A stretch of DNA of 64,000 bases from Bacteroidota bacterium (GTDB taxonomy: Bacteria; Bacteroidota; Bacteroidia; Chitinophagales; Saprospiraceae): assembly GCA_030147525.1 (NCBI GenBank), contig JASBVF010000047.1, positions 237,019 to 301,018 of the forward strand, written 5' to 3'. Position numbers and translations under genes: made by a program. Positions 19,036 to 27,949 of the stretch are shown in pieces. The notes beneath the pieces were generated by a model. That model saw only the letters and a list, made by a program, of their open reading frames with translations. It ran no database searches and was not told the DNA's origin. Positions within the stretch are counted from its first letter, which is position 1. Each line of letters opens with the position of its first letter.

Positions 19036-20703
19036 TCACAACCCTCCCTTTTTCACATAAAACAACTCAAGCGCCACCTGGAAGTCAGCTTTTTGCAAAT
19101 CGGGGATGATGACTTCTTTCACTGTGTCCGTTACCGGGTAGATCATCTGGTAAGCGCCTTTTTTTCCAGCCTGAATGGGCATGTCGAAGCCGGGCACGTC
19201 AGCAACCCACTGGTATTTTACTTTTAAATCCTTGCCAACCTGGTCGAGGCTGTAGGCCAGTTTCGGGATGCCGGGATAGTAGAGGTACTGCTCGAAGAAT
19301 TTGGTGAAATCCTTTTTCAGATACGAATTGGTGAAGTCGATAAAATCCTGCGTCTCGCAGGTGGTGTACTTGAATTTTTCATAAAAACCCCGCAGCAGGC
19401 CAAAGAACTGCTCGTCGTCGTTGATGGCGTGGCGCAGTGTGTGAATCATCCAGGAGCCCTTGAAGTAGTGGTCGCTGCCCCGCCAGTTGTTCCAGTTGAC
19501 ATTCCGGGGACCGACCATGGGTTCCAGGTTTCGGATGAAGGAACGCTGGCTTTCCATGTAACGTATGGCGTCGGCGTAGCTGTATCTGCACTCAACATAG
19601 AGCGCCTCCATGTAGGTGGTGAAAGACTCATGGATCCACATGTCGCAGTGGTCTTTGGTGCTGATGGCATTGCCGAACCACTCGTGGCCGCTTTCATGAA
19701 TGATGATGTAGTCCCAGTCCATATCCCGTGGTATCATACCACCGAGATAGCCTCGGTTGTAATTGTTGCCGTAGGCGATACCGCTCTGGTGTTCCATGCC
19801 CAGGTAGGGCGTTTCGACGAGCGCATAGCCGTCATTCCAGAAAGGATATTTTCCAAAATATTTTTCATAGCAGGTGAGCATGGGCTTCACCTGTTCGAAG
19901 TGTTTTTTGGCCTTCTCGAGCCGGTAATCCAGCACGTAGTAATCGAGGGCGAGCGAGTCGCCGTCAGCGGCCACCCAGTAGTCGCTGAAGTGTACGTAAT
20001 TGCCAATGTTGACGGAAACGTTGTAGTTATTGATGGGGTAGGAGACGAACCAGTAGAACTGGGTGTAACCATTGTCCAGGCGGTTTGTTTTCCGGAGGTT
20101 GCCGTTGGAGACGGCCACGAGGCCGGTCGGTACGGTGACTTTGATGGCCATGGAGTCCGGTTCGTCGGAGAGGTGATCTTTGCAGGGCCACCAGAGGCTG
20201 GCTCCGTCGCCTTCGCAGGCCACGCCGACCCAGGTGTTACCTTTCTGGTCTTTTGACCAAACGAAACCGCCGTCCCAGGGGGCATTCCTCGCAGAGGTCG
20301 GGAAGCCTTCGTAGTACACCCGGATGGTGGCGCTTGACCCTGCGGGCAACGGCAGCGGCAGGTGAACATTCACCGCATCGAAAACCCGGTGAAACGTGAG
20401 CGGCTGATCGTAAAACGTGATCTGGCTGATCTGCATGTTGCGGTACAGGTCGATCTGCATGACCGAGAACTCCGTTTCAACGTCGAAAAAGATATCGACG
20501 TAGCCTTTGATAAATTTTTTACCTGTATCCACCGCCAGGTTGAGGTCATAAAAAGTGACGTCGTAGCAGGAGCGTTCGGGGCTGAGCGCACCCCGCAGGG
20601 TGTCGGCCTTTGTGAAGGTATAATCTTTGTAAAAATCTCTCTGTGCAGCAACGGAAAGACTCAGCAACAACATGGCCAGGCCTAAGCTTAGCGTTTTAAT
20701 CAT
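19036..20703 (-). CDS. M1-family metallopeptidase (aminopeptidase)
   Basis: A 555-residue exported zinc peptidase. The start at 20703 gives a clean signal peptide (KTLSLGLAMLLLSLSVAAQ); an in-frame start eight codons earlier is less likely. The exopeptidase motif reads LGMEHQSG (302-308) in place of GAMEN. The zinc site is HESGHEWFG (H336, E337, H340) with the third ligand E359 in WIHESFT, the spacing typical of M1/gluzincins. The catalytic Tyr region is less obvious. It probably trims peptides in the periplasm or outside the cell. It lacks the large C-terminal ERAP-type domain, like other short Bacteroidota M1 members. Confidence 0.92.
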   Translation of the reverse strand: MIKTLSLGLAMLLLSLSVAAQRDFYKDYTFTKADTLRGALSPERSCYDVTFYDLNLAVDTGKKFIKGYVDIFFDVETEFSVMQIDLYRNMQISQITFYDQPLTFHRVFDAVNVHLPLPLPAGSSATIRVYYEGFPTSARNAPWDGGFVWSKDQKGNTWVGVACEGDGASLWWPCKDHLSDEPDSMAIKVTVPTGLVAVSNGNLRKTNRLDNGYTQFYWFVSYPINNYNVSVNIGNYVHFSDYWVAADGDSLALDYYVLDYRLEKAKKHFEQVKPMLTCYEKYFGKYPFWNDGYALVETPYLGMEHQSGIAYGNNYNRGYLGGMIPRDMDWDYIIIHESGHEWFGNAISTKDHCDMWIHESFTTYMEALYVECRYSYADAIRYMESQRSFIRNLEPMVGPRNVNWNNWRGSDHYFKGSWMIHTLRHAINDDEQFFGLLRGFYEKFKYTTCETQDFIDFTNSYLKKDFTKFFEQYLYYPGIPKLAYSLDQVGKDLKVKYQWVADVPGFDMPIQAGKKGAYQMIYPVTDTVKEVIIPDLQKADFQVALELFYVKKGGL

Positions 20704-20752
20704 TGTAAAATACTGGTTAACGATCATTTAAAAAGAGGTATAAAAATTTGTC

Positions 20753-20760
20753 TAAATTTG
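20753..20760 (+). promoter_or_regulatory. -7 box candidate (TAAATTTG) upstream of the HU-CCDC81/SPOR gene
   Basis: An exact TAnnTTTG in an AT-rich stretch between two divergent genes, 120 bp before the ATG at 20881. No -33 TTTG is found at the right spacing. Confidence 0.3.
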
Positions 20761-20880
20761 TCCCGATTGTATGAAGCGGAAAATTAGCTGATTTGTTTGA
20801 TTGTTTGATTGTTTGTCGTCCAATAGCTCATTCAGGTCCACAAACACTCCAACGCTCAGGCCCACAAATCCTCCATCGAA

Positions 20881-21984
20881 ATGAATATTGACGTAGGCAA
20901 AGCTATAAAGGAACTTTTGTTTGAACACGCTGCCGTAATCGTGCCGGGTTTAGGCGGATTCACTTCGGCGCCCAGCCCTTCCACGGTTGACTATGTGCAG
21001 GGCGTGGTGTTGCCCCCCTCGAAAAAGCTGGAGTTCAACCCTAACCTGGTTATCAACGACGGGGTGCTTGTCAATCATATTCAACAAGCCAACACGGTGA
21101 CCTCTCAGGAGGCCGGCGAATTGGTTTCCCGGTACGTCGAGGAAGTGAGCCAGGCATTGGAAAGACGGGAAATCGTTGAAATTGCACAAGTCGGAAGGCT
21201 GTACAAGGATTACGAACACAAGATACGCTTCATGCCGGAGGGCGAAAATTTCAACGCCGATTCGTTCGGGCTGCCCTCTGTTCATTTTTCACCATTGGTA
21301 AAAGAGCGCCCTGCGGCAGCCGCTGCGGCCACTGCCGTAGTCACCCAGCCGCCGCCCGTTGCGGGCAATACTTCACATTCAACGGCCACCGGTTCAGGCA
21401 CGTTAGCTTCCTCCGGCGGCTTTGCCGGGGGCAGCAGTAGCTGGGTACAGCGGATGTTGCCCTGGATCGTACTGTTGGCAGCTGTTCTGCTGGCCGTCAG
21501 CATTTACTTTATATTTGGAGGTACGGACAAAAAGGAAGAACCCATTGCAAAAGAGCGCCTGAACGTGAAACCACAGGCATCTACGGATATTGCCGGATCG
21601 GAGTCTTCAACGGCCGGATCTGAGCAGGAAACCCAGCCTGAAAATGCACCCGAAAAAGCAACTACTCCAACGCCTCCGCCTGCAAAAACGGAAGCATCAA
21701 CCACCCGCCCGAACGAAGTGCCCCCGGCTGCTTCCGGCCTCCGGCAAACTTTTATTGTCGTACACAGTTTCGGGGTGAGAGGTAATGCCACCAAGTTTGC
21801 TCAAAAACTTTCCGAGGCAGGCTACGCTTCTGAAACACAGAAGATTGGCCCTCTTTACCGGGTCGGAGTCGTTTTTGCCCATAAAAATGATGCGGAAGTG
21901 GAAGCGATGAAAAATGAACTGGGTAAAAAATTCGACGCCAAGCCCAAGACGGAGAAGGAACTCGACGAGCAGGAGGGGCGGTAG
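20881..21984 (+). CDS. HU-CCDC81-domain protein with membrane anchor and SPOR domain
   Basis: A 367-residue protein seen across Bacteroidota. The N-terminus (1-140) matches the two prokaryotic HU-CCDC81 modules (LLFEHAAVIVPGLGGFTS ... ALERREIVEIAQVGRLY). A low-complexity Ala/Thr linker, a transmembrane helix at about 198-216 (LPWIVLLAAVLLAVSIYF), a second disordered Pro/Thr/Ala stretch and a C-terminal SPOR domain (TFIVVHSFGVRGNATKFA ... LYRVGVVFA) follow. SPOR domains bind denuded peptidoglycan at division sites, so it could link a cytoplasmic HU-like module to septal wall. Role is inferred. Confidence 0.88.
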   Translation: MNIDVGKAIKELLFEHAAVIVPGLGGFTSAPSPSTVDYVQGVVLPPSKKLEFNPNLVINDGVLVNHIQQANTVTSQEAGELVSRYVEEVSQALERREIVEIAQVGRLYKDYEHKIRFMPEGENFNADSFGLPSVHFSPLVKERPAAAAAATAVVTQPPPVAGNTSHSTATGSGTLASSGGFAGGSSSWVQRMLPWIVLLAAVLLAVSIYFIFGGTDKKEEPIAKERLNVKPQASTDIAGSESSTAGSEQETQPENAPEKATTPTPPPAKTEASTTRPNEVPPAASGLRQTFIVVHSFGVRGNATKFAQKLSEAGYASETQKIGPLYRVGVVFAHKNDAEVEAMKNELGKKFDAKPKTEKELDEQEGR

Positions 21985-21988
21985 CAGA

Positions 21989-22035
21989 TTCCTTCCAAAA
22001 GGGTGTAAATTTAATTCACACCCTTTTGGAAGGAA
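21989..22035 (+). repeat. 18-bp perfect inverted repeat
   Basis: TTCCTTCCAAAAGGGTGT (21989-22006) is exactly complementary to 22018-22035 across an 11-nt loop. It starts 4 bp after the SPOR gene stop. There is no T run, so it is not a standard terminator; it may still act as an RNA 3' end or a protein site. Confidence 0.85.
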
Positions 22036-22126
22036 TGAACAAGCCATATTTCCAGTTTTTGCTAAAAGACAATTGATAAAACCTCAAATCAGGGTTCATG
22101 TACAATCCTGAACCCACGTTTTTGGT

Positions 22127-22630
22127 ATGAAAAAAATCGGCCTACTCTCCGACACCCACAGTTTTCTGGATGAAAAAATCTTCACTTACTTCGAGGCCTG
22201 CGATGAGATCTGGCATGCCGGCGACATCGGCGCTGCGGAGGTGGCCGACCGCCTTGAAAATTTCAAACCCTTCCGTGCCGTTTACGGCAACATCGACGAT
22301 CCGGCCATGCGGCGGCGCTTCCCCCTCGACCTGCGCTTCGACTGCGAGGGCCTCGATGTTTTCATCACCCACATCGGCGGCTACCCCGGCAAGTACACAG
22401 CACGGGTCCGTGCTATTTTAAAAGCAAATCCGCCCGGCCTCTACATCTGCGGCCATTCCCACATCCTGAAAGTGATGCCCGACAAGCAACTCGGCCTGCT
22501 GCACATCAACCCCGGCGCCTGCGGCAACGAAGGGTTTCATTCCGTTAAAACTTTAATCCGGTTTGACGTGGCGGAAGGTAAAATTTCCAACCTGGAAGTG
22601 ATTGAATTAGGGCGGAGGGGGAGGATTTAA
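22127..22630 (+). CDS. YfcE/MJ0936-family metallophosphoesterase
   Basis: A 167-residue calcineurin-like phosphodiesterase. All the metal motifs are present: LLSDTHSF, WHAGDIGA, VYGNIDD, FITHIGGYPG and CGHSHILK, ending in INPGACGNEG. The size matches the small YfcE-like group, which hydrolyses phosphodiesters in vitro; the physiological substrate is unknown. It stands alone on the plus strand. Confidence 0.93.
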   Translation: MKKIGLLSDTHSFLDEKIFTYFEACDEIWHAGDIGAAEVADRLENFKPFRAVYGNIDDPAMRRRFPLDLRFDCEGLDVFITHIGGYPGKYTARVRAILKANPPGLYICGHSHILKVMPDKQLGLLHINPGACGNEGFHSVKTLIRFDVAEGKISNLEVIELGRRGRI

Positions 22631-22639
22631 ACCTAAAGC

Positions 22640-22691
22640 AGGCAAGTTTGCGAGTAGGCAAGTAGGCAAAAAGGCTGATTTTCAATTGTTT
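22640..22691 (-). repeat. Dispersed repeat R1, inverted copy
   Basis: Read on the minus strand, this copy begins AAACAATTGAAAATCAGCCT and continues with TTTGCCTACTTGCCTAC. It closely matches the copy at 24025-24075. The word AGTAGGCA is tandemly repeated. A partial reverse complement (CTCGCAAATCACTTGTC) lies at about 22704-22722. Confidence 0.75.
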
Positions 22692-22842
22692 AATACCGGA
22701 CTTTCTCGCAAATCACTTGTCTTCGAGTATCATAAAATCAGTGCAGCGATCGGGGCGTTAGCTCCCGTTTTCAATAAAAAAAGCCTCCTTTCACCCGGAA
22801 AGCAGACCTTGTTTTTTGTTGTGCGGCGCCGATGACGGAGGA

Positions 22843-23226
22843 CTACCAGGTCATTTCATCATCTACTTTTTCATCCTCATTCTCGTCAACTTCATTCGAG
22901 TCATCATCGTAGTTGCCATCTTCGTTTTGTGCTTCCCACTCATCGTGGCGGCGGTCAAATTCCTCGTAATCGTAGTCGGGCATCAGTTCTGTTTTGATGT
23001 AGTCAATGGCGTCTTCCAGGCCGTTGAGGAAGCGGTTGAAATCTTCCTTGTAGAGAAAAATTTTATGGCGTTCGTAACCCGGACCATTGAACCGCTTCGT
23101 GCTCTCCGTCAGCGTGATGTAGAAATCATCCCCTTTTGTTCTGCGTACATCGAAAAAGTAGGTTCTGCGCTTACCGGCTTTGACTTTTGTCGAGTACACG
23201 CTCTCGAATCGTCTGTCGTTTTCCAC
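22843..23226 (-). CDS. DUF3276 / PUR-alpha-like nucleic-acid-binding protein
   Basis: A 127-residue protein of the bacterial PUR-alpha-like family (DUF3276; the Borrelia member BpuR binds DNA and RNA). The PUR fold covers residues 1-95 (VYSTKVKAGKRRTYFFDVR, DFYITLTESTKRF, KIFLYKEDFNRFLNGL). The last 35 residues are a strongly acidic disordered tail (NEDGNYDDDSNEVDENEDEK). It starts with GTG at 23226. A good promoter lies 75-100 bp upstream. The family is a conserved core gene of Bacteroidota and probably acts in transcript or nucleoid control. Confidence 0.92.
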   Translation of the reverse strand: MENDRRFESVYSTKVKAGKRRTYFFDVRRTKGDDFYITLTESTKRFNGPGYERHKIFLYKEDFNRFLNGLEDAIDYIKTELMPDYDYEEFDRRHDEWEAQNEDGNYDDDSNEVDENEDEKVDDEMTW

Positions 23227-23299
23227 TGGTTGAAAAAATTTAGTTAAACAATCTGCTTGAGTCGCTTACCAAACGCTGGTAAACAACACTAAACACCGA

Positions 23300-23329
23300 C
23301 AAATGTAGCGAAATGGTTGAAATAACAAA
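23300..23329 (-). promoter_or_regulatory. Promoter of the DUF3276 gene
   Basis: On the minus strand TTTG (23326-23329), an 18-nt spacer and TACATTTG (23300-23307) match the Bacteroidota -33/-7 promoter. Transcription would start near 23295, giving a leader of about 70 nt before the GTG at 23226. Confidence 0.65.
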
Positions 23330-23784
23330 ACTTTGGTGGGGCGACTGATTATTTGCTGAAAACACTTTGAATGGAGGCTCCCGGAATTCTGAAGGAACCT
23401 ATTTTTGTGGTAAAATGGAAATTTGAAAGGATTTTGACGGGTTACTCCTGGTATTATCCATGCATGCTCACAGACAATTGGTTTGTCAAAATATTCGTTT
23501 TTAAGCAATTAAAAATCAGCCTTTTTACTCGAAAACTTTAGTGGTACATTCTCGTCAACCACTTGACAAAACCCGCCAAAGCATATCCCCCGTTTGTTGG
23601 ATTTTTGATCCCCGTATTAGGCATTTCAAAATGTTCGGATTATTTTGCTTGCTCTACAAGCAATGGCCGGCATTGCGCAAATTGTTTTCTCATGGGCATA
23701 TTTGTCAACCAACTATTTGTTGCCTCTGAGCCTCCGAGGCTGTCTCATAAGTCGCATTTTGAAAAATCGCACCAAATTTTATTT

Positions 23785-23848
23785 GAACGCAGAGACACAA
23801 AGACGCAGAGAAGCAAATCATCCTCTGCGTCTTAGTATCTCTGCGTTC
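23785..23848. repeat. CGCAGAGA-word palindrome
   Basis: GAACGCAGAGACAC-AAAGACGCAGAG (23785-23810) pairs with 23823-23848 with only two mismatches over 26 bp and a 12-nt loop. Each arm repeats the word ACGCAGAG. Repeats with similar words are common in environmental bacterial genomes, but I know of no mechanism. Confidence 0.85.
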
Positions 23849-23990
23849 ATTAATTTTGTTGGGTGTTTACAGATATTACTCCTGAGATAGCCTCTACTCA
23901 GGGAAAAAGGCCACTTGCAAAAGCTCAACCCAACCATGCACGACCTATCTCTGTTTTTCGGGAAAACTTGACGGTTCGTAGTATAATTTA

Positions 23991-24075
23991 TACCCGATGA
24001 AAAGTGGTTTGCGAATTTATCTGATTTCAAACAACTGAAAATCAGTCTTTTTGCCTACCGGCCTACTTGCAAACT
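23991..24075 (+). repeat. Dispersed repeat R1, full copy
   Basis: This segment starts TACCCGATGAAAAGTGGTTT and includes CAAACAACTGAAAATCAGTC and GCCTACCGGCCTACTTGC. By eye it is about three-quarters identical to 58748-58830 in the same orientation, and its second half matches 22640-22691 in reverse. All copies are intergenic. Confidence 0.75.
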
Positions 24076-24114
24076 CGCCTACGCTGGGTATACAACTGCG
24101 GTATAAGCCCCGGC

Positions 24115-25122
24115 TCACAGCATTTTCAAAATTTTTTGCGCAAAAGCCTGCTGTCTTTTCTCCAGTTTATCGAAAAACAATTCCCGGAACCGTCCGTTTT
24201 GCCCGTCCAGCGGTACGGATTGACTGGTCAGCCTGTCGAAAACCTGACGGATGTGCTCCACCACTTTCGGGTCGTAAGTTTTGATGAAATTCGGATTGTC
24301 GAGTACGGAATAAACCAGCACTCCCGCACTGGTTTTCACCAGGAAAAAAATATTGTTTTTCATCGTTTCATTATACAGCAGATGCCAGTGCGGCGTTTGA
24401 CCGGAAGGGGCGCCGCCGGGTGGGTACCGTTTACCCTGAAGCGACATTTCCTTCAGGTGTACAACCAACGCTGCCGATACTTCGCAAAGCCGGTTGATGT
24501 CCTCTTTTTTTTCATAAAGCCGGTATTGTGCCACGTGAATCAATTGTTGAAAAAAGTTGTCCAGTACGTATTCGTTCCAAATCTCGGTGACAGGAAGTTG
24601 CTCGAAATGATGCGCCTGGCGCTTGGTCAGGTTTAAAAAATCCTCTTTTTCAGGCATGTCGAGGTTAAACCGGCGGTTGCTCCATGCGGGGTTGTTCCAC
24701 ACCAACCGCTCCCAGGTGAATACCTGAAACTGGGTCAGTTCCTCGAAATGATAAATGTAGAAATCGGGTAGTCCAATGGTCACATGCCAGACTTCTGCGG
24801 CGGGGTCTTGCCGGAGCGACGCAAGGTCATTTTCGAGGAAGCGCAGGTATTCCATTACACTGGTAGGGCTGGCGATGCCTGAAAATTCGGCAGCGAACGT
24901 ATGTTTTTCAGGGTAAAATAACTGCTGAAGCGGAAGTTGAAAATATTGCGACAGGCGCCCCAATTCATCCAAAGTAAGCGCCGTGGCACCGGTGATGCGC
25001 TTGTAAACAGCATTTTTACTGAGTTGAAGGATCGGGGCGAGTACATCGGCGAGGTTCTGGCCGGCAGGGGCTTGCCTGCGAATGGTTTCGATGATGGCGT
25101 GCTGGATGTCGTGGGTTTTCAT
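24115..25122 (-). CDS. Helix-turn-helix transcriptional regulator with large C-terminal domain
   Basis: A 335-residue protein from the preferred ATG at 25122 (an in-frame ATG at 25146 would add eight residues). Residues 5-60 form an XRE-like HTH (LADVLAPILQLSKNAVYKRITG ... LDELGRLSQYFQLPLQQLF). The long C-terminal region is helical with many aromatic residues (LPDFYIYHFEELTQFQVFTWERL) and has no recognised ligand motif. Similar HTH plus 270-residue proteins occur in Bacteroidota as uncharacterised regulators. Target unknown; the divergent outer-membrane protein gene at 25335 is the nearest candidate. Confidence 0.75.
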   Translation of the reverse strand: MKTHDIQHAIIETIRRQAPAGQNLADVLAPILQLSKNAVYKRITGATALTLDELGRLSQYFQLPLQQLFYPEKHTFAAEFSGIASPTSVMEYLRFLENDLASLRQDPAAEVWHVTIGLPDFYIYHFEELTQFQVFTWERLVWNNPAWSNRRFNLDMPEKEDFLNLTKRQAHHFEQLPVTEIWNEYVLDNFFQQLIHVAQYRLYEKKEDINRLCEVSAALVVHLKEMSLQGKRYPPGGAPSGQTPHWHLLYNETMKNNIFFLVKTSAGVLVYSVLDNPNFIKTYDPKVVEHIRQVFDRLTSQSVPLDGQNGRFRELFFDKLEKRQQAFAQKILKML

Positions 25123-25334
25123 TGCTAAATTAATTGGGTTTTCCAACAGTTTGGGCGCATCAATTTTTTCTGATTTAGAAAAAAGAAAAATTCGTTTGGC
25201 GAAATTAGAAAAAAACAGTGGTTAGAAAGTATTGTATGGGATAGGTGGTTCGGGGAACTTTGTCTTATTCTTTGAAGGAGTTTATATCTCTTTTCATCTA
25301 ATTACCAGACAGTTAACTTAAACTCAGATGGATT

Positions 25335-25961
25335 ATGAAAAAACATTTGGTTCTTTTTGGTGTGGCGCTTACTTTGTTGTGTACTACTGCCTCTGCTCAA
25401 CTCGAATTGGGTTTCAGCGCCGGTCTTAACCTTAATAGCATGCAATATATTTATTCCTCCCAGTCAGGAACTTACCAGGCTGGTTTTAGAGCTGGGTTAC
25501 CGGTCAGATGGAAAATCAATGATCATCTGAAACTTAAAAGCGGTTTTTTCTTAAACAAAAAAGAAAGCCAGATTAATAACTTCGAATTCGGAGCGGAAAT
25601 CATTACCCGGCATTACAGGCTCTACTCCTGGGAAATTGATTGGCAAATCGAATATTATGTAACATTGAAAAACTGGGAACTCTCGGTTTATGCTGGCGGG
25701 ACGACTGCATACAATATTTCAGCAAGATATTTTGATGGACAGTGGACGTATAAAGGACTTGATTTTCAGCCAATTAGCTTCAGAGAACAAAGTCTGGATG
25801 CAGTTGGAGGGATTACTTTTCTTAGAAATATCAGCACGGTAACTAAAATAGGGGCAGACCTTACAATCCCCAAAATGGGTATCGTACCAGCCGGTAGAAG
25901 TGGGCGAAGCATTTTTCATGGATATGGAATCAATTTGATACTCTCTATCTCTGTGATGTGA
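25335..25961 (+). CDS. Outer-membrane beta-barrel protein (PorT-like fold)
   Basis: A 208-residue protein with a signal peptide (KKHLVLFGVALTLLCTTASAQ) followed directly by LELGFSAGLNLNS, the usual opening of Bacteroidota eight-stranded barrels. Alternating hydrophobic strands continue to the C-terminus, which ends GYGINLILSISVM. It is divergent from the HTH regulator at 24115-25122. No enzymatic motif is seen. Confidence 0.75.
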   Translation: MKKHLVLFGVALTLLCTTASAQLELGFSAGLNLNSMQYIYSSQSGTYQAGFRAGLPVRWKINDHLKLKSGFFLNKKESQINNFEFGAEIITRHYRLYSWEIDWQIEYYVTLKNWELSVYAGGTTAYNISARYFDGQWTYKGLDFQPISFREQSLDAVGGITFLRNISTVTKIGADLTIPKMGIVPAGRSGRSIFHGYGINLILSISVM

Positions 25962-26012
25962 AACACTCCGGGATCGAGTCGTAACGCTTCCGGATCGAGT
26001 CGATTCACATCA
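25954..26012. repeat. Hairpin enclosing a 13-bp direct repeat
   Basis: TGATGTGAA (25954-25962, overlapping the barrel gene stop) pairs with TTCACATCA (26004-26012). Between them CGGGATCGAGTCG and CCGGATCGAGTCG occur as direct repeats (25969-25981, 25990-26002). The function is unknown; it could serve as a 3' end or a binding site. Confidence 0.6.
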
Positions 26013-26149
26013 AGACCCGATTGAACAAAGCGAAGTAGACCACTTATAAATTTGTGAATACAACTATAATGACCAATTGAAAATCAATCTCCGCAAACAC
26101 CCAAACACACATTCACACTAGCACCCAAACCCGGCAGCGAATGCGGGCC

Positions 26150-27949
26150 TCACACCTCCTCCTCCAGCCGCTGCTTCTCAAACTGCTCGAAATAATAGCC
26201 TTTTTGTGCCAACAATTGCTCGTGCGTACCCTCTTCGGCAATGCGGCCGTCTTCCAGTACGATGATTTTATCGAATTCCAGCAACGAATAAATGCGGTGG
26301 GTGATGATGATGGCTGTTTTATCGGCAATGGTGTCCCGAAGGTAGTTCAGGATTTGCTTTTCAGTGTTGGTATCCACGGCGCTCAGGCAGTCGTCGAGCA
26401 TCACGATGTCGGGCTGTTTGATGAGTGCCCTTGCGATGGACACCCGCTGCTTCTGTCCGCCGGAAAGCGTGACGCCTCGCTCACCGACGAGCGTTTCGTA
26501 GGCGTGCGGCAGTTCAGCGATTTCATTATGGATGGCAGCGTAGGCCGTGAATTGTTCGACCTGCTCCTGTGTCGCTTCCGGTTTTCCGAAACGGACATTG
26601 TTGGAAACCGAGTCGGAAAATAGAAATACATCCTGCGGAACATAGCCGATACGCCGGCGCAGATGGAAGAGATCATGCTCCCGCAAGTCCTTTCCGTCAA
26701 CGAGAATGCGGCCTTCCGTAACGTCGTACATCCGCACCAGCAGGTCAGCCAGTGTGGATTTACCGCTGCCGGTGCGGCCAATGATGGCCATTTTTTCCCC
26801 CGGCATCAAGTCGAAGCTGACACCGTCGAGCGCTCGTATGCCGGTGTCAGGATACACAAAACCTACATTTTCGAACGTGACACGACCCTGAAAGGGGTGA
26901 GGGATGAGGGATGAGGGATGAGGAGTGGCAGGGTTGGTGATAACTGATTTTGTGTCCAGAAATTCGTTGATCCGTTTTTGCGAAGCAGAAGCCTGCTGAA
27001 TGAGGGAGCTGATCCAGCCCAGCGAAGTTACCGGCCACGTTAGCATGTTGACGTAGATGATGAACTCGGCGATGTTGCCCGTTGTGACGTTGCCCTTAGC
27101 TACCTGAATGCCGCCTACGTAGACCGTTATGACAGTACTAAGACCGATGAGCAGCAACATGGTGGGGTGAAACATGGCGTCCACACGGGCAAGTTTGAGC
27201 GACTTGTCCATGTAAACCTGGCTTTCTTCGCTGAAATATGCGGCCATTGGCTTTTCCTGCACGTATGATTTCACAACCCGGATACCGGAAAAAACCTCCT
27301 GTGTGATGCTGGTCAGCTTGGAGAGTTGCACCTGAATTTTCCCGCTGTATTTGTGGATCAGGCTGCTGACGTAGTAAATTGAAATGGAAAGCACCGGCAG
27401 CGGCGCCAGCGAATACAGCGTAAGTTCCCAGCTTACCTGCAGCATGGAATAGATGACCAGGGTAAAAAGCGAAAAAAGATTGATGCCGTAGAGAATGGCC
27501 GGGCCGAGGTACATCCGCACTTTTGAAACATCCTCAACAATGCGGGCCATCAGGTCGCCGGTTTTATTTTTTTTGTAAAATGCCAGGTGCAGATCTTCGT
27601 AATGGGCAAATATTTCCTTGCGCAAATCGTATTCGATGAGCCGGGACATGACGATGATGGTCTGCCTTACCAGAAAAAGAAAGGACCCCATCAGCAAGGC
27701 CAGCACCAGCACGACGATGCCGAAATACATGAGCGTTTTACCAAAATGACCAAATACAAGTGATTGATTGTCAAACCCTTCATAGAGTTGGTAAAGTGCA
27801 ATGTTTTCAATGACCATGTCCAGCGCCTGCCGGATCATCTGTGGCTGAAGCGCCTGAAAATAGTTGGAGATGAAAATAAAAAGTATCCCCAGCAGGAAGC
27901 GCTTGCGGTATTTAAGGAAATACTTGTTGAGGTAAAGAAGGTGCTGCAT
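26150..27949 (-). CDS. ABC exporter half-transporter (permease fused to ATPase), degenerate Walker B type
   Basis: A 599-residue exporter with six membrane helices (about 18-320) and a C-terminal ATPase. Walker A is GRTGSGKST (391-399), the signature is TLSGGQKQR (494-502) and the switch His is H551. Walker B reads IVMLDDCLSAVD: the residue after D519 is Asp520 instead of catalytic Glu. That substitution marks the degenerate-site half of heterodimeric exporters such as BmrC/YheI, so this protein probably needs a partner, which is not in the window. The linker between domains (342-353, PHPSSLIPHP) is encoded by a tandem heptanucleotide repeat. The exported substrate is unknown. Confidence 0.93.
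   Translation of the reverse strand: MQHLLYLNKYFLKYRKRFLLGILFIFISNYFQALQPQMIRQALDMVIENIALYQLYEGFDNQSLVFGHFGKTLMYFGIVVLVLALLMGSFLFLVRQTIIVMSRLIEYDLRKEIFAHYEDLHLAFYKKNKTGDLMARIVEDVSKVRMYLGPAILYGINLFSLFTLVIYSMLQVSWELTLYSLAPLPVLSISIYYVSSLIHKYSGKIQVQLSKLTSITQEVFSGIRVVKSYVQEKPMAAYFSEESQVYMDKSLKLARVDAMFHPTMLLLIGLSTVITVYVGGIQVAKGNVTTGNIAEFIIYVNMLTWPVTSLGWISSLIQQASASQKRINEFLDTKSVITNPATPHPSSLIPHPFQGRVTFENVGFVYPDTGIRALDGVSFDLMPGEKMAIIGRTGSGKSTLADLLVRMYDVTEGRILVDGKDLREHDLFHLRRRIGYVPQDVFLFSDSVSNNVRFGKPEATQEQVEQFTAYAAIHNEIAELPHAYETLVGERGVTLSGGQKQRVSIARALIKQPDIVMLDDCLSAVDTNTEKQILNYLRDTIADKTAIIITHRIYSLLEFDKIIVLEDGRIAEEGTHEQLLAQKGYYFEQFEKQRLEEEV
26898..26923. repeat. In-frame heptanucleotide tandem repeat inside the ABC exporter gene
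   Basis: GAGGGAT is repeated about 3.5 times. Three units equal 21 bp, so the reading frame of the exporter is kept and the sequence translates as PHPSSLIPHP in the loop between membrane and ATPase domains. Confidence 0.85.

Larger units (their letters stand above)
23227..24114. other. Gene-free intergenic region rich in repeats
   Basis: 888 bp between two minus-strand genes. It holds the DUF3276 promoter (23300-23329), a partial R1 repeat (near 23509-23530), a CGCAGAGA-word palindrome (23785-23848) and a full R1 copy (23991-24075). Short open frames here are not supported by start, composition or motif. Confidence 0.7.

Noticed and set aside
23785..23848. CRISPR-like array at the CGCAGAGA repeat
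   Set aside because: The units are tandem words without spacers and the second half is inverted; no cas genes are present.
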